Shown: positions 1 through 3,954 of the stretch, one piece after another
How the letters are laid out: each line of letters opens with the position of its first letter
Numbering within the stretch: position 1 is the first letter of the stretch
DNA from: Chloroflexi bacterium RBG_13_46_14
Lineage (GTDB): Bacteria; Chloroflexota; Dehalococcoidia; Dehalococcoidales; UBA2162
Reading direction: 5' to 3'
Assembly (NCBI GenBank): GCA_001796415.1
Contig: MGML01000136.1
Coordinates: 4,022 to 9,405 of the forward strand
Length of the DNA: 5,384 nt
Program-made: the position numbers and the translations under genes
The notes under the pieces: generated by a model
The model's input: only the letters and a program-made list of their open reading frames with translations
The model's database searches: none
Told to the model about the DNA's origin: nothing

Positions 1-270
1 AAGGTTTGGGCTCTTCCCCTTCCGTTCGCCACTACTCAGGGAATAATTTCTTTTCCTCGGGGTACTGAGATGTTTCACTTCCCCCACTTACCTCCACCCA
101 GCCTATGTGTTCAGCTGGGGGTGATCCGCTTTCAGCGGACCGGGTTGCCCCATTCGGGAATCCTCGACTAGGCTTGCTTGGCAGCTGATCGAGGCTTATC
201 GTAGCCGTACTACGCCCTTCTTCGGCCCTTGATGCCAAGGCATCCACCGTGTGCCTTCACCCGCTTGACC
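1..270 (-). rRNA. rrl: 23S ribosomal RNA, 5' end (partial, runs off left edge)
   Basis: Read on the minus strand, the sequence starting near 270 (GGTCAAGCGGGTGAAGG, then ACACGGTGGATGCCTTGGC) is the conserved 5' terminus of bacterial 23S rRNA. It continues through other domain I landmarks: CGATAAGCCTCG, the CCGAATGGGGCAACCC segment, CATCTCAGTACCC, and GAGTAGTGGCGAACGG near the left edge. About 270 of the usual roughly 2,900 nt are present. The 5' end is set by similarity to the E. coli start (GGTTAAGC) and is good to a few bases. No 16S rRNA or tRNA lies upstream of it in the window; right-going protein genes begin about 400 bp away, so this 23S gene is transcribed separately from any 16S gene. 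Near the left edge, the usually invariant GGCGAGCGAA reads GGCGAACGGAA, a small local deviation. Confidence 0.97.
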
Positions 271-302
271 TGCTTTAGATTTGACAATAGGCCCTATATT
301 CA

Positions 303-316
303 ATTGTTAATGTACT
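303..316 (-). promoter_or_regulatory. boxA-like antitermination element in 23S leader
   Basis: On the minus strand this reads AGTACATTAACAAT. The 3' half (TTAACAAT) matches the core of the E. coli rrn boxA, TGCTCTTTAACAAT; the 5' half matches poorly. Its place downstream of a hairpin in an rRNA leader copies the boxB-then-boxA order of rrn antitermination leaders. The identification is inference: the match is partial, the region is AT-rich, and boxA varies between phyla. Confidence 0.35.
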
Positions 317-329
317 AAACAAAATGAAA

Positions 330-355
330 GCGGCTCGGTGTTATCACCAAGCCGC
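330..355 (-). ncRNA. Hairpin in the 23S leader RNA
   Basis: The arms at 330-340 and 345-355 pair over 11 positions around a 4-nt loop. As minus-strand RNA the arms are GCGGCUUGGUG and CACCGAGCCGC with loop AUAA, giving an uninterrupted stem with one G-U wobble. On the plus strand the same position is a C-A mismatch, so the structure favours the rRNA-sense transcript. The downstream tract CTTTCATTTTGTTT is T-rich but interrupted. It could therefore be a leaky intrinsic terminator, a boxB-type antitermination hairpin or a processing signal. A full terminator is unlikely, because it would silence the 23S gene behind a strong promoter. Confidence 0.65.
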
Positions 356-433
356 CTGCCTGGCTATCAACTACCGGTCATCTTCTTATGTAATCACTTC
401 CACCATAAATAGATACTCCGCTATTCATCTGCA

Positions 434-462
434 AATATATCATAGCCGTCTACCGTTGTCAA
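434..462 (-). promoter_or_regulatory. Strong sigma-70 promoter for 23S rRNA
   Basis: On the minus strand a perfect -35 box TTGACA (462 to 457) is followed by a 17-bp spacer and a -10 box TATATT (439 to 434). A TG one base upstream of the -10 (442-441) makes it an extended -10. Spacing and sequence are near ideal, and the promoter points directly at the 23S gene with no other gene between. Transcription should begin near 427. Confidence 0.85.
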
Positions 463-530
463 GGATATTTCCCTGTTTTTCCCTGTTTCTTTCTTTAATT
501 TTTTTCTCAGGCTGATGATTTTTTCTTACT
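463..530 (-). promoter_or_regulatory. A-rich upstream element and 10-bp tandem repeat behind the rRNA promoter
   Basis: Read on the minus strand, the DNA just upstream of the 23S -35 box is rich in phased A-tracts (for example GAAAAAAATTAAAGAAAGAAA). This composition is typical of UP elements bound by the RNA polymerase alpha subunit at rRNA promoters. Within it, plus-strand positions 471-480 and 481-490 form a direct repeat, CCCTGTTTTT and CCCTGTTTCT, with one mismatch and a spacing of one helical turn. The UP-element role is inferred from composition and place; the repeat is directly visible, but no binding factor can be named. Confidence 0.5.
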
Positions 531-552
531 AGAATTTATTGGCGAAAAAACC

Positions 553-581
553 TTGACAGCCGCGTTTCAGAGGAGTACAAT
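553..581 (+). promoter_or_regulatory. Strong right-going sigma-70 promoter
   Basis: A perfect -35 TTGACA (553-558), a 17-bp spacer and a -10 TACAAT (576-581, five of six consensus bases) form a near-consensus promoter pointing right. The predicted start near 588 leaves a leader of about 80 nt before the 59-residue ORF at 669. It sits back-to-back with the 23S promoter; the two -35 boxes are about 90 bp apart. It is the only strong promoter I see ahead of the small ORF and the broken trk locus. Confidence 0.8.
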
Positions 582-641
582 CCTGCAATTGTTTGTATAA
601 TTTAATTACTTCTTTCTTATTGATTCCTGTAATATAATATC

Positions 642-664
642 GGATTATCAGGTATAGGTAATCC
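642..664 (+). repeat. Inverted repeat just upstream of the 59-residue ORF
   Basis: GGATTA (642-647) and TAATCC (659-664) are perfect inverted copies 11 bp apart, ending four bases before the ATG at 669. At the DNA level this could be an operator downstream of the promoter at 553-581. At the RNA level the six-pair stem could occlude the weak ribosome-binding region (AGG at 656-658 lies in the loop). A six-base arm in AT-rich DNA can also arise by chance. Confidence 0.35.
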
Positions 665-668
665 AAAC

Positions 669-848
669 ATGACAGATAACAAACAACCGGAAAGAGAAGA
701 TAATACGGTGGAAAAAGCATCCTTTGAACAGGTACCCTCTACCCGTGCGGGTGACAGGGTATTAAGGCGGCGCAGAAAACCTCGGGGACTGTTTCCTTAT
801 ATTGTAAGGAATATCCGGAAGCTGATCAGAGGTACCGGCAGCAGATAA
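669..848 (+). CDS. Small basic protein of unknown function (59 aa)
   Basis: I do not recognise this protein. The frame runs from ATG 669 to TAA 846-848 and encodes 59 residues. The N-terminal 20 residues are polar and acidic (MTDNKQPEREDNTVEK). The C-terminal half is strongly basic: an arginine cluster RVLRRRRKPRG at residues 30-40, then LFPYIVRNIRKLIRG at 41-55, which could form an amphipathic cationic helix. This would suit binding to nucleic acid, ribosome or membrane surface, but that is inference. There is no signal peptide or true transmembrane segment. Support for a real gene is the near-consensus promoter upstream, ordinary codon use, and an 11-nt gap to the GTG of the trkA remnant, as in an operon. 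Against it are the weak ribosome-binding site (AGG at 656-658, 10 nt from the ATG) and the absence of a known family. The frame is open only from 633, so no upstream ATG, GTG or TTG is an obvious alternative start. Confidence 0.5.
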   Translation: MTDNKQPEREDNTVEKASFEQVPSTRAGDRVLRRRRKPRGLFPYIVRNIRKLIRGTGSR

Positions 849-859
849 CGGTAAAATAA

Positions 860-1230
860 GTGTATATCATAATAGCAGGTGCCGGAGTAGTAGGAATGCA
901 CATCGCCTCCGTGCTGGCAGAAGGAAAGCACGAGGTTACCATCGTGGAACCTTCCGATACAGTTATTGAAGGTATCCGCCGTCAATTCGATGTTAAGACT
1001 ATCACTGGTAACGCCACCGCCCCCAGGGTACTGAGAGAAGCAGAAGTCGGCCGTGCCGACTTAATAATCGCCGTTACAAACAATGATGAAACTAACATGC
1101 TGATCTGTTTCCTGGCAAAGGAACTCGGAGCATCCATGACGGTAGGAAGAGTTCGAAATCCAGAATATTCAGGATACTTTGTTACAGCGGCCAAATCACC
1201 TTCAGCTGCCAGAAAAATCGTTCGACCCAA
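860..1230 (+). pseudogene. trkA: trkA remnant: N-terminal NAD-binding (RCK) domain only
   Basis: TrkA is the peripheral cytoplasmic regulator of the Trk K+ uptake system; it binds NAD(H)/ATP and gates the TrkH pore. From GTG 860 the frame gives a clean Rossmann-type RCK N domain: GAGVVG (residues 7-12, nucleotide loop), acidic E30 at the end of the second strand (TIVEPSD), the ADLIIAVTNNDETNM strand-helix (66-80), and VGRVRNPEYSGYF (95-107). TrkA-like sequence continues to about residue 123 (AARKIVRPK). After that the frame reads unrelated residues and stops at TGA 1283-1285, while the other frame becomes TrkH pore sequence. Full TrkA is about 450 residues with two RCK units, so about three quarters is missing. 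GTG is preferred as start because the product then begins MYIIIAGAG, parallel to MYIIIIGGG of the intact gene at 2607; the ribosome-binding site is weak. The truncated ORF (860-1285, 141 residues) could still be translated. Confidence 0.85.
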
Positions 1231-1663
1231 GACGCCTGGTTCGAGTCTGTGTCGGGTTTCACTACAACCGGTGCTACGGTTATGACATCCATTGAAGACA
1301 AACCGCAGGATAATCCTTGCGTTTAAGCCACCAGCGGTTGTTCCTTTAAAAATAGGTGGAACGGTGCTTCCAGAAAGCATTATTTCAGGAATCATAGGTA
1401 TGACTATAGTATATGCTGCTACCATTATTATAGATTTCCTGATCATGAGTGCCGTCGGACTCGACCAGGTAACCGCATTATCTTCAGGAATCGCTTCAGT
1501 AGGTAATGTAGGTCCCGGTTTGAATTTGGTAGGACCAACCTCAAATTACGAATTCATCCCGCCAATTGGAAAATTCGTCCTGACGGTTTGCATGATAGTC
1601 GGACGACTGGAATTATTTACGGTATTTATGATTTTCATACCCCCGTTCTGGAAGTGGAGATAA
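1228..1663 (+). pseudogene. trkH: trkH remnant: first pore loop plus C-terminal M1-P-M2 module, frameshifted
   Basis: TrkH is the membrane pore of the Trk K+ transporter, with four covalently linked M1-P-M2 repeats in about 480 residues. Two pieces remain. From about 1228 to 1308, in a frame different from the trkA piece, the sequence reads DAWFESVSGFTTTGATVMTS, the pore loop of repeat 1. From about 1304 to the TAA at 1661-1663, in another frame, it reads the last quarter of TrkH. Numbered from TTG 1292, that part has: AVVPLKIGG (15-23), M1 about 30-55, pore loop with filter SVGNVGPG (69-76), and M2 about 94-115 carrying GRLELFT, whose arginine (105) matches the conserved gating arginine of TrkH/KtrB. 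Everything before pore loop 1 and most of repeats 2-3 are gone. The first-piece frame ends at TAA 1324-1326. The last piece is a 123-residue ORF if TTG 1292 is used, so residual expression is possible, but decay is the likelier reading. Confidence 0.85.
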
Positions 1664-1687
1664 CATAAAAAATTTCTGAAATAAAGG

Positions 1688-1716
1688 TTGTAGTTTTCTT
1701 TAACTGGGGTTATAAT
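1688..1716 (+). promoter_or_regulatory. Candidate promoter for the usp-RCK operon
   Basis: A perfect -10 TATAAT (1711-1716) lies 17 bp after TTGTAG (1688-1693), which keeps the TTG of the -35 consensus. The predicted start is near 1723, giving a leader of about 28 nt before the ATG at 1751. The -10 overlaps a short inverted repeat, GGTTA-TAA-TAACC (1708-1720), which might be an operator half-site pair but is short. This would let the intact K+ regulator genes be transcribed independently of the broken locus upstream. Confidence 0.55.
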
Positions 1717-1750
1717 AACCTCTGTTTCGCTGATAACTAATTATTTAATA

Positions 1751-2185
1751 ATGGAATTTCAGAATATTATAGTACCGGTAAGTGGCTCCGCAGTTGATGA
1801 AGAGACAGTCAAGCTGGCCTGCAGAATGGCCAAACCCGATAAAGCCAGATTATATGCTGTTCATGTCATCCCGATAGATCGTACCCTTCCACTTGATGCC
1901 GAAGTAGAGTCCGAAGTCCAGAAAGGTGAAGCCATTCTCGACCATGCTGAGAATGTAGCGAAAAAAAGTGGTTACTCAATGGATACGGACCTTCTCCAGG
2001 CGCGTGAACCGGGCCCCGCGATCGTAGACCTGACCAAGGAAAGAGGAGCCGATCTTATTATCATTGGCATCGACTATAAGACACGTTTCGGCCAGTTCGA
2101 TCTTGGAAACGTAGTGCCTTATATACTGAAGAACGCACCGTGTCGTGTAATACTATATCACCAGTACATCGGGAATCAAGGATAA
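1751..2185 (+). CDS. Universal stress protein (UspA family)
   Basis: This is a cytoplasmic single-domain Usp of 144 residues, a typical length. It opens with the beta-1 signature NIIVPVSGSAVDEETVKLA (residues 5-23), usually V-D-G-S in the family, followed by ARLYAVHVI (32-40), the GPAIVDLTKERGADLIIIGI segment (88-107) and the C-terminal LGNVVPYILKNAPCRVIL (118-135). The ATP-binding subgroup carries G-2x-G-9x-G-(S/T). Here only parts are visible: G106 begins the loop, the second glycine of the GxxG pair is absent (Y109), and the final G-S/T is G119-N120. ATP binding is therefore doubtful, though the fold is clear. Usp proteins often sit beside ion transporters and can bind adenine nucleotides to regulate them. 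Here the stop is only 8 bp from the next gene, an RCK protein, so a role in K+ homeostasis is a fair inference. ATG 1751 is the natural start, but no good Shine-Dalgarno sequence precedes it. Confidence 0.9.
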   Translation: MEFQNIIVPVSGSAVDEETVKLACRMAKPDKARLYAVHVIPIDRTLPLDAEVESEVQKGEAILDHAENVAKKSGYSMDTDLLQAREPGPAIVDLTKERGADLIIIGIDYKTRFGQFDLGNVVPYILKNAPCRVILYHQYIGNQG

Positions 2186-2193
2186 TCACGATA

Positions 2194-2607
2194 ATGAAAG
2201 TACTAATAGTGGGTTGTGGAAGAGTCGGCGCCTTGCTGGCCAGGAAACTGGATGCCGAAGGCCATGAGGTTACCATCCTTGACAATGATGCCTACAGCTT
2301 CAGGAGATTAAAGTTCTCTCCGGATCTCCCGGAGTTCAGGGGTACTGCTCTCAGGGGTAACGGGATCGATGAGGAAGCTTTAGTAAGAGCCGGTATAAAA
2401 ACGACCGATGTGTTTTTTGCCCTCACCCAGGGAGATAATCGCAACATTATGGCATGCCAGATTGCCAAGCACACATTCAACGTCCCCAGAACCATCTGCC
2501 GTATATATGATCCGCTTCGCCAGGAGCTATATAATACACTGGGAATTGAAGCGATAAGCCCCACAACTATCATAACTGATATTCTAAAGGAAATGATGGG
2601 AAGTTAA
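2194..2607 (+). CDS. RCK N-domain-only potassium channel/transporter regulator (TrkA-N protein)
   Basis: This 137-residue protein is a single TrkA N-terminal Rossmann domain, the cytoplasmic gating domain that binds NAD(H) or adenine nucleotides in K+ transporters. Visible signatures are the loop GCGRVG (residues 7-12), D30 at the end of strand 2 (VTILDND), the FRGTALRGNGIDEEALVRAG segment (48-67), TDVFFALTQGDNRNIMACQIA (71-91) and RTICRIYDP (99-107). It ends right after the N domain (ITDILKEMMGS) and lacks the C-terminal ligand-binding TrkA_C domain. ATG 2194 is chosen over an ATG at 2140 because it starts at the family's first strand (MKVLIVGCG), avoids overlapping the Usp gene, and follows AAGGA (2178-2182). 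Its stop overlaps the ATG of the next gene (TAATG), implying translational coupling. I see no sign of a frameshift at the end, so the short form looks genuine rather than broken, although a fixed ancestral truncation cannot be excluded. Confidence 0.88.
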   Translation: MKVLIVGCGRVGALLARKLDAEGHEVTILDNDAYSFRRLKFSPDLPEFRGTALRGNGIDEEALVRAGIKTTDVFFALTQGDNRNIMACQIAKHTFNVPRTICRIYDPLRQELYNTLGIEAISPTTIITDILKEMMGS

Positions 2608-3272
2608 TGTATATTATCATTATCGGAGGTGGCAGGGTCGGATACTATCTGACGAAAACCCTTCTCGATGAAGGTCATGAAGTCCTGATAGTTGAAAAAA
2701 ACGCCAACTACTGTGAAACCATCAACAATGAACTCGGTACAGTCTGTATTCAGGGTGATGGTTGTGAGACTGCAACTCTCGCTGAAGTCGGAACCGAACG
2801 TGCCGATATGCTGGTTGCCGTAACCGGTGAAGACCAGGACAACCTCGTCGCTTGCCAGCTTGCCAAGCATAAATTCAATGTTCAGCGAACCATAGCACGT
2901 ATCAGAAATCCCCAGAATGAGGTACTCTTCAAGAAGCTAGGTGTCGATGTTACAGTCAGCAGTACCAACGTGATCCTTGAATATATAGAGGAGGATGTAC
3001 CTACTCATCCGTTAACTCACCTCCTTGCCATTGAAGATAGCGGAGAAGAGGTTGTTGAAATAAGGATCCCACCAGGAGCCAAAACAATAGGGAAATTACT
3101 TCGCCATCTCGATATCCCCGAAGGAAGTAAGCTGGCACTGGTAATCAGCACCAGTAAAAGGACCCACATTCCTACGAAAAATACTGTTATCAAAGAAGGT
3201 GATCGCATAATCGCTATTACCACTCAGAAGGAAGAGAAAGCTTTACGAGCAGCTCTTACCGGCGATCAGTAA
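2607..3272 (+). CDS. trkA: TrkA-family potassium uptake regulator (RCK_N + RCK_C)
   Basis: This is a complete single-unit RCK protein of 221 residues, the length of KtrA or CeoB/CeoC-type regulators. These are peripheral subunits that assemble as rings beneath a K+ pore and gate it on nucleotide binding. The N domain (about 1-118) has GGGRVG (7-12), E30 at the strand-2 end (LIVEKN), IQGDGCETATLAEVG (48-62), ADMLVAVTGEDQDNLVACQLA (66-86) and RTIARIRNP (94-102). The TrkA_C domain (about 145-215) shows the pattern VVEIRIPPGAKTIGKLL (149-165), GSKLALVI (173-180) and EGDRIIAIT (197-205). It overlaps the preceding gene by one base, and its N domain resembles that protein closely (ACQLAKHKFNV against ACQIAKHTFNV), pointing to an old tandem duplication. 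The pair resembles the tandem ceoB-ceoC arrangement known in Actinobacteria. No intact pore subunit lies next to it in the window, so the partner is unknown. Confidence 0.93.
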   Translation: MYIIIIGGGRVGYYLTKTLLDEGHEVLIVEKNANYCETINNELGTVCIQGDGCETATLAEVGTERADMLVAVTGEDQDNLVACQLAKHKFNVQRTIARIRNPQNEVLFKKLGVDVTVSSTNVILEYIEEDVPTHPLTHLLAIEDSGEEVVEIRIPPGAKTIGKLLRHLDIPEGSKLALVISTSKRTHIPTKNTVIKEGDRIIAITTQKEEKALRAALTGDQ

Positions 3273-3329
3273 TTCCCTCTTTTACCTTTTATCCTTTCTT
3301 TTCATACTAATCAGATTATCAACCGGTGA

Positions 3330-3358
3330 TTGTATTTTCCCAATTATTGCGTTAAAAT
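3330..3358 (+). promoter_or_regulatory. Candidate promoter for comEA-comEC
   Basis: TAAAAT (3353-3358, five of six -10 bases) lies 17 bp after TTGTAT (3330-3335, three of six -35 bases). The predicted start near 3365 gives a leader of about 50 nt. The weak -35 fits a modestly expressed or activator-dependent competence operon, but AT-rich DNA yields such matches by chance. Confidence 0.4.
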
Positions 3359-3405
3359 CTATCGCATACGAATCTCATTATTTTTTGAATAATAGTAACA
3401 CAGCC

Positions 3406-3410
3406 AGGAG
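3406..3410 (+). promoter_or_regulatory. Ribosome-binding site that fixes the TTG start of comEA
   Basis: AGGAG stands six bases before TTG 3417. It is the best Shine-Dalgarno sequence in the window and supports the non-ATG start. No ATG or GTG in this frame lies before the transmembrane segment. Confidence 0.75.
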
Positions 3411-3416
3411 TACGTA

Positions 3417-3929
3417 TTGTATACGGAAACAACCTCAAGAAAAATATTACCGGCAGCTGTCATTCTACTCGTACTTATCATAACCATCGGTGGAATCATC
3501 ATATGGTCAAGATATGAACAGGGCGATCCTGTGGAAATATCCCATCCAGCCAGTGAAATCTGGGATGGAACCGTCTACATCGGCGGGGCAGTGAATCTAC
3601 CGGGATACTACCCTTTTACTTATGAAGATACCATCGAAACACTTATACGGGCAGCCGGTGGGATATCAGGTAATTACACCCCCGGTAATGTTACCCTCCT
3701 TCTGAATGATTCGAAATTGGAACAGCGAACACAGAAAATAGACATCAACCGCGCAGAAAAATGGCTGCTTGAAGCTTTACCGGGAATAGGAGAAATAACT
3801 GCACAACGTATCATCGACTACCGTACGGGTAATGGAAAATTCACCAGTACTCTGGGACTGCTGGAGGTAGATGGAATAGGTACCTCAGTTTATGAGAACA
3901 TCCGGGAATTGATAACCGTGTCAGATTGA
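3417..3929 (+). CDS. comEA: ComEA-type DNA-binding competence protein
   Basis: ComEA is a membrane-anchored receptor that binds incoming double-stranded DNA outside the cytoplasmic membrane and delivers it to the ComEC channel. The 170-residue product has the full architecture. A single N-terminal membrane anchor spans about residues 9-30 (ILPAAVILLVLIITIGGIII) after a short charged tail. An SLBB-type domain follows at about 51-97 (VYIGGAVNLPGYYPF, then TIETLIRAAGGI). A C-terminal helix-hairpin-helix pair covers about 108-166: KIDINRAEKWLLEALPGIG with first hairpin LPGIGEITAQRI (121-132) and second hairpin VDGIGTSVYENI (151-162). The glycines of both G-x-G hairpins, which contact the DNA backbone, are intact. 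The start is TTG 3417, supported by AGGAG six bases upstream. The stop is 25 bp before comEC, so the two genes form an operon in the order usual for competence loci. Confidence 0.94.
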   Translation: MYTETTSRKILPAAVILLVLIITIGGIIIWSRYEQGDPVEISHPASEIWDGTVYIGGAVNLPGYYPFTYEDTIETLIRAAGGISGNYTPGNVTLLLNDSKLEQRTQKIDINRAEKWLLEALPGIGEITAQRIIDYRTGNGKFTSTLGLLEVDGIGTSVYENIRELITVSD

Positions 3930-3954
3930 ACTCCAGAAAGGACACCAGGCATCA

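Larger units (their letters stand above)
271..427 (-). other. 23S rRNA leader (transcribed, non-coding)
   Basis: This is the stretch between the predicted transcription start (about 7 nt beyond the -10 box at 434-439) and the mature 23S 5' end. It is about 157 nt long and contains a strong hairpin (330-355) followed by a boxA-like sequence (303-316), described separately. I see no tRNA or 16S sequence here. The processing stem that normally brackets 23S rRNA would need the 3' flank, which is outside the window. The right-going open frame at 324-515 has no protein-like composition and lies antisense to this leader and its promoter, so I do not call a gene. Confidence 0.6.
3273..3416 (+). other. 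Intergenic region between K+ regulator operon and competence operon
   Basis: This 144-bp AT-rich spacer opens with a pyrimidine-rich run (3274-3302) just after the trkA stop but has no stem ahead of it, so I cannot call an intrinsic terminator. A weak near-palindrome centred on ACCGGT (about 3319-3331) is visible. The likely comEA promoter and ribosome-binding site are listed separately. Confidence 0.5.

Noticed and set aside
32..247. 71-residue open frame on the minus strand
   Set aside because: It lies wholly inside conserved 23S rRNA sequence on the same strand.
324..515. 63-residue right-going open frame
   Set aside because: It runs antisense through the 23S leader and promoter, has no ribosome-binding site and reads as low-complexity hydrophobic sequence from the T-rich upstream element.
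596..638. TATAAT at 596-601 and again at 633-638 as extra -10 boxes
   Set aside because: Neither has a -35 match at suitable spacing; the better promoter is 553-581.
529..720. 63-residue minus-strand open frame
   Set aside because: It runs antisense across the right-going promoter and the start of the small ORF; its hydrophobic residues come from AT-rich DNA.
982..1446. 154-residue minus-strand open frame
   Set aside because: The opposite strand encodes recognisable TrkA and TrkH sequence; the antisense frame matches no family.
860..1663. A genuine TrkA-TrkH fusion gene
   Set aside because: The pieces lie in different frames with an in-frame TGA at 1283-1285 and large missing parts, so one continuous fusion protein cannot be read without frameshifting.
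2292..2573. 93-residue minus-strand open frame
   Set aside because: It is antisense to the conserved RCK domain at 2194-2607.
3274..3302. Pyrimidine-rich run after trkA as an intrinsic terminator
   Set aside because: No stable stem precedes it.
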